Notes: generated by a model from the letters alone, not told the origin. Counted from the stretch's first letter, positions 1 through 45,820 are shown. The stretch is 64,000 nt of DNA from Mermis nigrescens (GCA_036768485.1 JAVLUZ010000327.1:35961-99960); one strand, 5' to 3'. A program made the numbers and translations.

Positions 1-179
1 TTATTGAAACTCCGAAGCTGTTAAATAATGTTCCGATGTTCTTCAATATTCTGCTTTCTAAGAACAGAGACGTGCGTCTGCTTTGTTGACTGGAAAAACG
101 CAGCCGTAATTCGAAATTTTTGATTCACTTATTGCATTCACTTACATTGGGCAGGTCGATATTGCAATTATAAAATGTC

Positions 180-905
180 AAATATGTAAAATATGGAATA
201 AAATGAACAAACTAAACTAAAAATAAAATATAAAATGAAATATAAAATAAAGCATAAAAAATGATTTCTTAAGTAGAATATAAAATAAAATATAAAATAA
301 ATCAAGAAAAATACTAAATAATATAAAATATGTAATACTTAAAATAAAAATATAAAATGAAATAAATCAAATAAATAAGAAACAAATTGTGAAAAAAGCA
401 AAATAAAATGGATAGAAAACAAAAAATTAAAATAAAAAAATAAAATTTAAAAAATAATAGAATATGAAGATGTAAAGTTAAATCAAATTAATAAGCTAAA
501 TGGAGTAAAATATAAATTATTAAAAATTGTCTGGTAAAATTTGGCCGCGATCCCCAAACATCAAAATATAACATAAATAAAATTCAAAATAGAAAATAAT
601 TATAAGATAATAAAATATGAAATAAAACATAAAAAATAAAGTTTCAAGTATAATTTAAAATAAAATTTGAAAAAATAAAAAAATAATCTAAAATATGTAA
701 TATTTAAAATAAAAATATAAAATGAAATAAATCGAATAAATAATAAAAAAATTGTGAATAAAACGAAGAATACAATATCAAAAAAAGGAAAAAATAAAAT
801 GTAAAAAGCAATAAAATAAAAACATGTAAAGTTAAATCAGATAAATAAGCTAAATTGAGTTAAATAAAAATTATAAATATCGTCTGGTAAAATATAGCCG
901 ATCCC
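180..905. repeat. A-rich low-complexity region with an internal direct repeat
   Basis: The region is dominated by short AAAATA/TATAAAATG-like units. A segment around 327-550 recurs around 690-905, including the unit GTAAAGTTAAATCA followed by AAGCTAAAT and GTCTGGTAAAAT, so the block appears to be a diverged tandem duplication with a period near 360 bp. No gene is visible in 1-1037. Confidence 0.6.
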
Positions 906-1037
906 CGAAATTCGTTGGGGTTTAGATCCCCAAAATTCCAGCAGATCCCCTGAATCCAGTAGACCCTCGGAATCCGGCAGATCCCAGAATTATTTTTTGG
1001 CCTGTTTTTGCGATTCTGCTACCTTTGTCCTATACAC

Positions 1038-1436
1038 CACACGTGGGCGTGGGGGGAGTATGCCCTCAAGAGCAGGCACGTAGCTGGCCCTCCTATTTTG
1101 GGGGGGGGCCAGCACCAATTTTGGGGGGGTCTAAGCCAAAAATAGTACAGAATAACGTGTAAAAAGTCCTATTTTTCGGGTTTTTTCTGAATTTTGGGGG
1201 GTCGGACCCCCCCAGTCCCCCCCCCCCACAGCTACGTGCCTGCTCAAGAGGCGGAATACCCCCAGAATTCAATTTTTGGAATTTTTTCTTTTTTTGCAAT
1301 TTTTCGACGATAATGGTTAGTGCTCGATAAGAAACGTTGAAAAATGGCGTTTTTCGCCATACCACCATTCTAAGACCATTTATCGAATTTTGAAAAGTCT
1401 CGCACCCCCCCAGAATTTAGGTGCTGCTTACCTATG
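1038..1436 (-). mobile_element. MITE family A, copy 1, split by a family C insertion
   Basis: It begins CACACGTGGGCGTGGGG and ends GTGCTGCTTACCTATG, the family A ends in reverse orientation, with the shared interior (GAATTCAATTTTTGGAA and the AAATGGCGTTTTTCGCCAT type core). The copy is interrupted by element C1 at 1073-1242. The flanking 8-mers no longer match well. Confidence 0.75.
1073..1242. mobile_element. MITE family C, copy 1 (170 bp, 8-bp TSD)
   Basis: The inverted ends are CAGGCACGTAGCTGG and CCACAGCTACGTGCCTG, flanked by a perfect 8-bp direct repeat CTCAAGAG (1065-1072 and 1243-1250). A CAG start with an 8-bp TSD points to the hAT superfamily, non-autonomous. It is inserted inside a family A copy. 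Confidence 0.88.
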
Positions 1437-2744
1437 CTGTCCACCCCCGGAATTTGGCCGCTACCCATGTACGGCTCTGACCCGTCAACGAGTTTAATTG
1501 CCGAATTTCGTTTCTCGTTCAGAGTTGCCTCGACTAAAAAAGTCTGACGGCAGCGAAACGACGCAACCCAGTCGAGTGAATATCGCGTGAGTCGAACGCT
1601 GACCGCTAAAAAGCTATTCGAATCAAATTGATCATCGTTCCTCCTCGCCTTTTATGTTTTTCAAATTAATTTTTGAATAAAATTACTACTGCCTTTGAAA
1701 ACTAAGCTCGCACTCAGTCAAGATAGGCAGCAGCAGCTGGAAAATAGAGCATTGGCTTTGTATTTGAATATGTACGCAATGAAAAATATACACATGAAGT
1801 ACCTACGTTTAAACCCGCAAAACATAACGGCGACGGTTTGGCATCTTGATCGACTGAGGTAAGTCTTTTTGTTTGGCCGAAAAAAACCGATTTATTATTC
1901 GGAAAGTCGGCGCGCGCGCGCGCAATATACGCGGAAATTACGCGCATTTCGCGGCATTGTTATTTGTATTATTTTTTCTGGTTATTATCATTACCGTAAC
2001 CGCATTAATAATAATAGCGTCTCCGATGGACGGCAGATAACAACCGGTGATTTTCGATCGAAGGACTGCCGGTTTTTTCGGCCCCCATAACGCGCTTCTT
2101 TTTATTGATGCCGCCGCCCCGAAAATCCCCGACCGCTGCGGTTTTGTAGTACTTTCCCGACTCAATACGCTCAAAAATGATAAAGGAGTACCAAAAAAAC
2201 AAGGGTACTGCTAATAGGCGTAGTGAGAATAGTATTTTTAGCGTCGGAAGGTTCCCGAAGCGAAATCCGACCAGAAATAACTGTTGTGCGCATAATACGT
2301 TAGGTATATATTCCGCATTCGTGTGTTAATAATGCGGTGGTTATTCCGAGTCGTACGTACTCGTATTTGACAAGCGTATCCATGTCATGTACGCGTTTAG
2401 TATCCTCTCAAAATTTTCGGCAGCCGCCATACATAATTTGTTCTTAAGTAATATATGCGCACGTATATATTTTGGACACGGTCGCGAGTTGAGATGGCCC
2501 GAAATTTTTGGGGATTTTTCAAAATATTAGATACGTTGTCGTACGTATTACGCGACGGTTAGAAGCGCAGCTTAAAGAATATGGGCGGGGCGGTGAATTA
2601 AATTTCGTCCCCAAGCGTGCCCTTAATGTCTGGCTTATTTAACCGATGGCTAATTCGACGCATTGTGTTCCCGACGCTTAATTCGCGATTGCCTCGAATT
2701 GTTTGCTAATGTTTTTGATAGAATTAAAAATAGAGCAGTGACGC
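1437..2744 (+). promoter_or_regulatory. slit upstream region, probable 5' UTR/promoter
   Basis: There is no coding sequence I can support. Compared with the flanking AT-rich DNA it is richer in CpG, with a short CG-alternating run near 1910-1922 and many CG dinucleotides between 1480 and 2700. That and its position fit a promoter plus 5' UTR. No TATA box or initiator could be assigned with confidence. Confidence 0.35.
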
Positions 2745-36825
<34,081 letters not shown>

Positions 36826-37039
36826 TTCTTCATGCTAGATTTTAAACCAAAGACGTCGTTTGTTGACCCGTCGTGTTGATGTTAAGTTCGAAAGTTTGGG
36901 CAAAAGGCGTGGAAAAAGGCATTTTCGCCGGAATTTCTGGATAATGAAGACGCGACATTGGGCACCGTAAAAAAAGTTGAATTAATCTCTTTTTATATGG
37001 AAACCCCGAAGAAAAAATTTTACGATACGACATGAAGAC

Positions 37040-37045
37040 AATAAA
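37040..37045 (+). promoter_or_regulatory. candidate slit polyadenylation signal AATAAA
   Basis: This is the first AATAAA hexamer after the slit stop codon, 215 bp downstream, at a position typical for a 3' UTR end. In AT-rich DNA such hexamers occur by chance, so this is only a candidate. Confidence 0.3.
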
Positions 37046-38751
37046 ATGAGATCAGCCAAAAAAATTGTAAAGTCGGTTGAAAGCCTCAAAGTTTAAAATT
37101 ACTCTTTACTTTTTAAATTACCTACGTAGGTACATGCATAGCGCGGAGAGTCTGTGGGTCGGAGCAGACATCCACGCGGGCAAGGAGGGGGGTTTACCTG
37201 GACCTCTAAAATCGAAAGATGGGAGACCGGCTGTCCCCTCCCCCTAGATCAGCCATGCTGTAAATCTATGGTCCGGATGGACCCTAAGACATAATTATAT
37301 TTTTGGCGCTCTATTTTTGGGGCCCCAGGAATTTGGCTGTTACCTGCCTGGATATCTGTACGCGTTATAACTTTTTTTAATGCTGTTTTTTATTCCTAAT
37401 CATTATCGGATTCCGGGCATCTTTTCTATATGTACATAATGTGCAAACAAGGCATGAAACTAGATTTACATAAATTGTTTCAACATTTGTACGTAATACG
37501 ATCAACCGTTTTTGCAGCTTATGTGAAAATGTTATTAATGTAGGGATAAGCTACAAGCCTAAATCCTAAATTTCAATTATATTACTCGTGCGCGTACCTA
37601 ACTTTCATTCGCTCGCATATCCTCATTTGTTTCATATTGTTAATATGCTACGTAATCACTTACTTTGTTATCCATTCAGTAAAGATAGGTACCTAACAAA
37701 ATTATGTTCATTGACAGGAACTCGTAACTTTGTCATTTAAATGACACTTTAACGACAGCTGATGCCAAGCATAGGAAACTTCTACAATTAATTACACAGG
37801 ACAGCAAATTTCCATTTTTTAGCTCTGAAAAATTTAGAAGGGATTCTAGATCAGTTTTTCATGCTCATTACATATCTATTTTCAGATTATTCCCATCATG
37901 TCTGTCAGGAATTTGACTTATAAGCGCAAACATTTTATGCAAAGTATATGCAAAGCAAACAAGGATACAATTCGGAAAATCAGGGAAAAATTTTTCTGTA
38001 GACTTTATGGTTAAATGAAGAACAAATCTTTTCACTTATTTTTTATGTTATTGATCGTAATTGGACAATGTTTCATATTTTAAAATGCGGTATGATTGTT
38101 ATTTAACTTCTTAATGTAATTGGAAATGTCCAGATCTCGAGCTAAGGAAATTCATTCTTTGTGCACTCCACAGTAGTCTCAGTTCATATTGTGATAGGAT
38201 TTTACTTATGTATTTGTTTATCTCAAATAGCAAAGAAGAGCAGTGACGACTTTCTACTCTGTAACACATGCTTTAAAAACTGAGTGTTAAATTGAACTGA
38301 TTTCACCAAAGTCTGGCGCATACAGATCAGAATAGTAGACAGATTGATGCTTTAGAATAAATAAAGTTATAAATGTAAAAGACCACAGTAGAAAGTTAAT
38401 GCATTGGGCTGTAAAGCTCCAAGAATTAGATTTTGAAATTTCCTTTACGCCTGGGAAAGGAAACGGAGCTTCTGACTGGCTTTCTTGAAATCAAAACGTC
38501 GTACCAGTCGTTTTTAAGGGCCCAAAAATGAATTTCAAGGCGATGCGGGAAAAGATGAATTCATTTGTAATATTAAAGAACAACTGAAATCGTATGCTGC
38601 CCGGTAGAGATTAAAAATAAATTCGATGTTGTGCGAGTATATAAGTAATATTTTAGTTCGCCGGTATAGACCAAAGAAGAGTAGCGCGATGATATGGCAA
38701 ACAGTCGTTCGGCGCCAGTGGATTTCCACAGTGCTTAACGAACAACACGAT

Positions 38752-38983
38752 CATACCTGGACGTGTGGGTATGCACCGCCCCCCAGAAACCAAAATACCC
38801 CCCAGAATTCAATTTTTGAAATTTTTTTGTTTTTTCGCAATTTTTTGATGCCAAAGGATAGTGCTCGATGAGAAACGTTGAAAAAATGGTGTTTATTCGC
38901 CATACCATCATTTTTAAGGTCATTTTTTGACCTTTGAAAAAATCTTGCACACACCCCGCAGAACTTTAGTGCCTCCCACCTAG
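38752..38983 (-). mobile_element. MITE family A, copy 4
   Basis: A reverse copy starting CATACCTGGACGTGTGGG and ending GTGCCTCCCACCTAGT; ACACGAT is repeated on both sides (7 bp). It shares the CCATACCATCATTTTTAAGG core. Confidence 0.8.
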
Positions 38984-39480
38984 TACACGATTCCGAATTC
39001 GGTGCTTATTTTAACATTGCTAGAACAATGGGCCGAATTTTGAAACGTTTCAGGAGGTAACGGAATTGAGACGTCATAGAATGGTGCCAAAGTTGGGAGA
39101 ATGCATCAAGCATACCTAAGTCACCGGTATCAAATGTACATATGTACGTGCTCCATTACAAAATATATCCGTAGAAGGTCCTTGGGATAAAACAGCTGGT
39201 GACTGCATGGAATTTTGTGTTGCAGCTTGAAAGAAACCATATTATTTACCTAATCAAAATTTTGAGTTAGGTTTTATTGAATTTTAATTTTTTTGAGTTT
39301 CTAATCATCACACTCCTTACTCTTGAAGCCTTATTCGTTTAAAGAGAATTAAATCGTCGATGAATGATATTTTCTTTTGAGCTAATCTATTATTATGAGT
39401 ATCTTACTTAGCGGCGGAGTTTTTGGTTGGCCAAAGAATGCCAGCAAGGGTATTTCTAAGGTTGATGCCTCAACATTCGA

Positions 39481-40680
39481 GTGTTTTCGTTTAGTGTGGC
39501 TGCGTGCACTTGGTCGCTAGCCTCTTCAGGTTCACAATGTGTTGAAGGTCCAGTCGATCGTGTATGCGATAAGGCGGTGGTGGAATTGAAGAAGCTCTGG
39601 GCGGATAATGGGTGCCAGTGGTTCTCGGGGTTTATGCAGAGTTCGTTAATGGGTGCGAGCCGTACATATGTGCATTGGCCTTCCAGTCAAAGGAAATTTG
39701 TTGCGCCAAAGATTAGTAAGAAGAAAAAGGGCGGTCTCGCCCGAATTCTCCAGATCACCAAGATCTATGGAACTGTCTTCATTTTCGATCTACACAAATT
39801 CAAAAATGTGCTGGAATCGTTGGCCCAATTGTTCAATGATGAGGCGGTGATCCTTTTTGGGCAGGACTTCGATCAGGACGTTCGTGCTATTGGCAACACT
39901 TTTAGTAGGTCGAGAGTCGATGTTGGGTTACCTACGACTTGTTGAAACACAATCGGCAGGTGGAATGCCAGGATCGCATCAGGGACTTCTCGGACGCTTG
40001 GTCATCAAAGAGCCACATTTAGTTCATTCGTAACACGCGGGTTTGGTCTCGAGTTCTCCAAAGAAGAGCGATGAATCGGGTTCTACTGGAATAAGGACCT
40101 TCGGAATTTTACGTCATCGATGGTTGTGTATGCATCGAGGGATGCTCTTGCATCCCGGTGGGCTTGTTGTGGAGTCGCTTGGGTGTTTGGACAGTTGGAA
40201 CATCGGTGGCTACACCCCCGTGTGTTTGTGCTACTCGTAACAATATTGTGGTTGTGGCGGCTGGGCGACCTGAGTTTTTGCCTTTCGAGCTGGAACGGCG
40301 AGTGAAGAAGGATGCGTTTGACTTCAGAAAAGCATGGAGGAAGGCATATGACTACACGCCGTGGAATTATTTCTAGAATGAGTATTTGGGACGACAGGCA
40401 GATTCGTACCAAAAGTCGTGCGGCAAACATGTTGATGTGATGAAGAAGCTGCTCCGCCGGAGCTGGAATATGCAACAATTCCCATTCGTTAGGACGATGC
40501 AACGGGCTGCATACCAAAGCACAAGCAGAGCTGGGCCGTCGGGCAAAGCGTCTGATGGAAGCAATACAAACGGTTTCGAAACACAATCTCCACAAGCATC
40601 GTCGTTTGGTGCGAGGGTCAAAACGAGAGGCGAGGGGCTAAGGTCGAGCCAAAGGACGACAGCAACGAGATGCTGCTAAC
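39481..40680 (+). pseudogene. Broken, intronless 3'-5' exonuclease-like (DEDD family) copy
   Basis: In one frame (39481-39945) I read VFIFDLHKFKNVLESLAQLF and DEAVILFGQDFDQDVRAIG, which resemble the middle of RNase D/WRN/MUT-7-type 3'-5' exonucleases; a frame change then gives YDLLKHNRQ, FGLEFSKEER-stop-IGFYWNKDLRNF and VVYASRDALASRW, fitting the last exonuclease motif (Y with D). Basic, Arg/Lys-rich sequence follows to about 40680. There are at least one frameshift and two stops (TAG near 40019, TGA near 40070). GC content is higher than the surroundings and there are no introns, so a decayed retrocopy or a member of a single-exon family is likely. Family assignment is by motif only. Confidence 0.5.
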
Positions 40681-41128
40681 GGTACTAGTTGTTTCAGCCT
40701 ATTTGTTTCAGAGCGTCAAGTCGTACAGTTTTTGTAGAACTGGGGGTCTCCTCTTAAGGCGTAAGGAGTGTAACGAGGAAAGGATTTAGTGAACTCAATT
40801 CAAATATACCCTGATTTTTCTTCTAATCCTTGCTTTATGATGTTACACTCAGTAGGGAAGGCATTTGTCCATTTATTAGATACTTCTTGTAAATCATCTT
40901 GTCTGAGGTTCATTTTGGTTAATAATTCTGGACGCTTTTTGAAAAAGCTTCGTTTAGGGTCTTCTTGAACTTCTGTGTAAATATTTTGGTGTATTTATCA
41001 GCGTTCTTTGCGTTTGAACCGCTTTTGGTTGATTGGTAGTCGGACGCTTAGTGGAATTGGTGGAATTAGTCATTTGGTTTTAACATAATTTATTAATCAG
41101 CATACTATTCGACATATGTACTGCTACA

Positions 41129-41314
41129 CAGTGGCGGATCTAGGATTTTTCTTAGGGGGGCGGTCGGTACCCCTAAAGGGGGCGGCGGAACCCTGACATG
41201 GGCGGAAAAATTAGCCGTTTTAACCCGAAAATCGCTAAAAATTGCTCAAAAATGTTTAATTTTGCGCACTATTTTGGGCCAATGGCCCCCCGCCCCCCCC
41301 TGAATCCGCCCCTG
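41129..41314 (+). mobile_element. MITE family B, copy 5
   Basis: It starts CAGTGGCGGATCTAGG and ends GAATCCGCCCCTG, with a perfect 8-bp TSD CTGCTACA (41121-41128 and 41315-41322). Confidence 0.9.
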
Positions 41315-41955
41315 CTGCTACATAGCAATTCTTCACATTGTAGTCTAAAAGGGGCAGTGCCAATCACTAGATTTCCTGGCCCCTTTTTGGTTATAGATAG
41401 ATTGATGCTTTGGAATAGATTAAGTACAATAGGTAGCGAAAATCGGATATATAGATATTTCTTGACTAAGTCGCTCGAAATTTATTTCCATGCACAAGGT
41501 TTCGTAAAATAGGCTACATGAATTTTTCATGCGATGAGCGAGACTGCTGATTGCGCTATCAGAGCTTCTAAGAGTAGAACTGACCCAAAGGTTTAAGAGC
41601 CCAACAACGTGCAAAGCCAACCGGATGAAAGGCCAAAAAAGTCCAATGAATTTCGAAACTGACTATAGGTAGGTATGTACGTTTGGTTTGTTATATTTAT
41701 TCGAGATTTTTTCATTACGTTTTTTTAGGCTACAGTATGCCTAACTAGGTGATTTACTGTAACTCGACAGAAAAGTTGAGTGGGGGCGAGCGACCGCCAT
41801 TCTTTTATTTTTAATGTACTAAACCGTCATTATAGACTTAATTCAAGCATCTAAACAATGCTGTGACATACTACAGTAAGTGCACTGAATAAAATAATCT
41901 TGCAGCAGGAATTGAACCCGGAACGGGATGTTTTGGGGCCGCCGATTTGGCGCCA

Positions 41956-42357
41956 CGCTCTTTGTAATATTATTTATTTACATTTGATTTATGATTAAAG
42001 TATAATACAGATTCTGATACAGATACAGATTCTCTACTTGATGATATAATTCACTTTTAAAATATCCTTGAATTTAGTAATTGAATGCATCTAAAAATAC
42101 ACTGGATTTTCTACAGATTTCAGTCTTAATCGAAAAGAACAATACCTATGCTATTTTGTAGCTTGCAGAACCTGCTTTTTTAGTATTTGCTTTTTTATTT
42201 ATCTATTTGTTTATTTACTTATTTATTTTTCTCCTCATTTTCTTTCTTCTGTTTTGCTTCTTTCTCGTTTTGATGACTCTTACTAATTCTGAATATATAA
42301 TTTATCTTGAAATTGCTTCAAAATTGATTTACATAATTAGAATAATTTATAAGTTCC
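41956..42357. mobile_element. Possible 402-bp insertion in repeat E copy 1
   Basis: It is absent from copy 2 and bounded by TGGCGCCA (41948-41955 and 42358-42365). The 8-mer is itself palindromic and no clear inverted ends were found, so the insertion may be explained differently. Confidence 0.4.
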
Positions 42358-42389
42358 TGGCGCCAAAACGGCGGCGCCAAAACGTCGTA

Positions 42390-42450
42390 GACCCTATCGA
42401 ACCCATGTCGCTTCGACGACAATCAGACGTTCCACCACTAGGCTAAGCGG
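42390..42450 (-). repeat. tRNA-like segment inside repeat E copy 1
   Basis: On the minus strand it reads TTAGCCTAGTGG (A-box-like) followed by GGGTTCGATAG (B-box-like) about 30 bp later. The matching segment in copy 2 is at 43765-43835. It does not fold into a complete acceptor stem, so it is not called as a tRNA gene. A second T-arm-like piece (GGAATTGAACCCGGAACGG) lies at 41908-41927. Confidence 0.5.
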
Positions 42451-42671
42451 AAGTTTTCGGCGATAGCTATTGTTTTTAATGGTCGATTTATGACAAGCCG
42501 AATGCGCGAATTTCATCCGCATGTAGGGCGTGCATGAGAAATGTTACTGAAAAACCCTTCCTTCCTTTGCAGTTACAGTGATCTCTAAATGACCTACAGT
42601 AAGTATGGAAAATAGACGTACTGTAGCTTCGGAAACGATTGGTGAAAAACCTCTCGGATAATGAAACAGAC

Positions 42672-43066
42672 AAGAAGGTATGTACTTTCACATGTAGCAA
42701 TAATTTTCACGACCGAGCGCAAAAGAATGATACGAATTAATGGTAGGTACCTCATACGATTTTACGGCTGAGTGCCGACGTTGAGAGAAGGCTTCCGCAC
42801 TTCATTTCTAACTGTGAAGGCACATCCCATCCACTGTCACTTACTGTCATACAAATTTTCCATGATTCAGTATAATACAGATCGGAGATGGAAGTGTATG
42901 TATGTAGGAAACTGTCTGTCCTCGATTATTGCTACGGCATAATTGTGATTTTTATTCTATGCGAACTACGAGTGCGTAATTTGCTGTAATTAACTTCTAC
43001 AAAATGAATACCTACTACTGTATTATGTAGTTTTATCTTTCTTTCTCGACCAGCGTTGCCTGGTAC
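42672..43066. other. Intergenic, no gene
   Basis: Nothing recognised. Confidence 0.4.
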
Positions 43067-43099
43067 GCTGTTTCTAGTGTTGTAAAAGATAAGGATTTT

Positions 43100-43262
43100 T
43101 TGCAAGATAAAAGATAAAGATAAAGTTGAAATTTTAAAATCTAGAAGATAAAGATAAAGATAAATATAAAGATAAAAAATTAAGAAAGATAAAAATAAAG
43201 ATAATTTGCAAGATAAAGGGATCAAAAAGATAAAGATAAAGATAAAGATAAAGATAAAGTAT
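43100..43262. repeat. GATAAA array, left end of element G
   Basis: Variable 6-bp units (GATAAA with some AAATAT variants), the mirror of the array at 46720-46865. Confidence 0.85.
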
Positions 43263-44074
43263 AAATATGGTCACTTGGACCTAGGAGAATGATGTATGTG
43301 AAGTGCAATAAACGAGAGTGGGTGAGGTGATGCAAAACAGCCAAAGGCATTAAGAACACATAAATGTAGGTTTGGGGGTTTACCCGTGGTATCTGACTGA
43401 CACACGTAACTACTACTGGCTGACAGCAAGTCACTTCTTTCTTTTCACAAGCATCAAAACCGTGCTCTGTGCGCCTGTATACAAAGTATAGTCGCAACAT
43501 TTAATGATTTTCTCAAACTTCTCTATTCTTCATAGGCTTAGACTTATAGTCTGTTTCATTTATTGGAGAGTTTTTTAGTAAATTTTTTTAAGGGCTACAG
43601 TAAACGAAACAAGACGAATTACTGTAATTCGGCAGATCAGCTTAGTGAGGGCGAGTGGCTGGAATTCTTCCATTCTTAATGCACTAATCCGCCCATATAA
43701 ATTGAATTTAGGCATTTAATCAGTGCTGAGACATACTGTACTAAGTGCGCTAAACAAAAAGTTATCGGCTGGGATCGAATCCGGGTTGCTTCGACGTCAA
43801 GCAGACGTTTTTCCAATGACCTATACGGGAGTTCACGGCGGTTCTTAACATCTTAGTCTATCGTGTTTAAAGTGTCAACTTAAGATAAGCTGAATTGGCG
43901 ATTTTTATCTATAAGTTGATTGATCTCTTGGAAGACAAGAATAAATTATAGGGGAAACGATGGGTAAAAGCCGGAAGCGGAAAGGGAAACGACTAAAGCA
44001 CCGGAACCGGGGTTCCCCAAGTATATACGCCACATCAGGGCCAACACCCCAACCCCGTTTCCGGCACTTTGGAC

Positions 44075-45820
44075 CAGAGGCGTAGCCAGGATTTCGGTTC
44101 GGGGGGGCATGAACAAAAAATTTTTTAAGACTACTTTTGCATTGCATGTCAGTAACCTTATGTATAGTAAAACTGAGTTTTTCGACTTCGACCTTCAGTA
44201 GTGTAGCCTAGCTAATTTATGGGTTTCTGACGATCAAAAATACAAAAAGTGTAAAGCGACGCGAAGCGCCGAAAATTTTTGGAATTTCTACCGTTTTCAT
44301 GTAGAAATTACGGCCTTTCTATTAACAAACACTTCGGAAATCATAAGTGGCGCAAAGCGCCAAGAAATTCAGTCATTTTTTACCGCCCTTAACATTTTGT
44401 AGCTCTGTGAAAACTAATAGTCTGACAGAGCAGAAAATTATCACATTTGTACTGAACAATTTTGACACTTCAAGCGAATTAGTAAGTTTGTCTGAAGATA
44501 TTTTGAGTGATTCGGGCTTTTAAAACGCAAACAGAAAGAACAGTAACTGGCGGCGCTATGCGCCGAAAAATTTTGACGTTTTTGCACTTAAAACTCAATT
44601 TATACCGCGCTTAAATCATACAAAACAGACAAATTAATTCCGGCGCGAAGCGTCGAAAATTTTTAGAAATTCCTAAGCCTTTTACCTGGCTCGTTCTCCC
44701 TAAAATCTCGTTGCACATGTACAACGACATTTTACAGCTGCGGGGGTCTGGTGCATACGTGGGCAGCAAGAAAATTCTCGGGGAGGTGCGAGATTTTTCA
44801 AAGGTCAAAAAATGGCCTTAAAAGTGGTGGTATGACGAAAAACACCATTTTTCGGCGTTTCTCATTGAGCACTATCTATTGGCATCAAAAAATTGCGAAA
44901 AACGAGAAAAAATTTAAAAATTGAATTCTGGTGGGGTATTTTGATTTCTGGGGGAAGGTATTTTGGTTTTGGCTCGGGGGGGTGCATACCCCCAACCCCA
45001 CGCCCAGGTGTGGTCTGGTGTGGCGCGCTCAAGCGTTCCCAGCGGGTTTCGGGGCAGAGTCCCGGAAAATTTTGTAAAAAAAGCATTTTAATGTTAAATA
45101 GTAACGTTAAAATTTTCGCAAAATCGGCCAAATCTCGGTTCTGAATCAAGCCCAAAAACACTTAAAAATGATGAACTCCTACATTGCACAAAACTTCTGA
45201 GCTGAAATGCGTTTTTCGACCTCTGCTAATTTACATAGAGCAGCAATGTGTCGCTGCCAATAAGATAAAGAAAAATGTATCAATGAAAATTTTGTTCTTA
45301 CCGTTTTCAGGTCCAATTTGCTGGCCTTCTTATTAACAAGATGCAGTTCAGAAAATAGGAAATGCGCAAAAACATAAGAAAATTTGGCCATTCCTTCCAT
45401 TTAAAATAGGATTATGTCACCTTGTAAAGAAAGACAACAAAGCAAAGAATAGACAAAGTGGTACACAAAAGACAAACAAAGCAGAGAATGGACAAACTGG
45501 TACACAATAATTTTCGCACTTTTACTATTATGCTCAACAAGTATGCGCAGTTTCATTCAACGATTAAATAGTGCATTAAATTACTAAAGTGATGTGAAGT
45601 GCTGGATTATTTTAGCTGATTCAAGCTTTTAAATTCATTGGATCTATATAACAATAAATAATACTGACTCGGCGCGAAGCGCCGGAAAATTTTGACGTTT
45701 TTGCCTTTTTAAATTCAGTTTTCTGGGCACAAATTATTGCAACAGAAAAATCAACAATATTTCTGAAAAAATTTCGGGGGGAGGGCATGTGCCCCCAATG
45801 CCCCCCTGGCTACGCCTATG
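44075..45820. mobile_element. hAT-like element I (1.75 kb) with GCGTAGCCAGG ends
   Basis: The left end CAGAGGCGTAGCCAGG and the right end CCTGGCTACGCCTATG are inverse, with a perfect 8-bp TSD CTTTGGAC (44067-44074 and 45821-45828). The interior contains five GGCGC-loop-GCGCC hairpin motifs and a family A MITE. No ORF is supported. Confidence 0.88.
44754..45012 (+). mobile_element. MITE family A, copy 5 (259 bp, 8-bp TSD)
   Basis: It starts CATACGTGGGCAGCAAG and ends CACGCCCAGGTGTG, with a perfect 8-bp TSD GTCTGGTG (44746-44753 and 45013-45020). It is the innermost member of the nest. Confidence 0.92.

Larger units (their letters stand above)
36826..39480. other. slit 3' flank, no gene
   Basis: Apart from the polyadenylation candidate and a family A MITE (38752-38983) I see no coding sequence or recognisable RNA gene. 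The short G-rich segment near 37185-37260 resembles the edge of another G-rich MITE. Confidence 0.45.
41681..42671. mobile_element. Terminal-inverted repeat unit E, copy 1, with tRNA-like segments
   Basis: The left end GTTTGGTTTGTTATATTT and the right end CTCTCGGATAATGAAACAGAC are inverse of each other when judged against copy 2 (43549-46461). It shares with that copy the segments GCTACAGTA, GACATACTNCAGTAAGTGC and CCTTCCTTNCTTNGNAG. The 10-mer AGGTATGTAC lies on both sides (41671-41680 and 42676-42685), though not flush on the right. Positions 41956-42357 look like a secondary insertion between two copies of TGGCGCCA. Confidence 0.55.

Noticed and set aside
40083..40595. A 170-codon minus-strand ORF
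   Set aside because: It is antisense to the exonuclease-like sequence, whose plus-strand frames carry the recognisable motifs.
43100..43262. Regular spaced repeats, considered as a CRISPR array
   Set aside because: Units are contiguous GATAAA hexamers without unique spacers, in an animal genome.
43765..43835. Possible tRNA gene
   Set aside because: A- and B-box-like sequences are present, but I cannot pair an acceptor stem and it lies within a repeat; listed as tRNA-like only.
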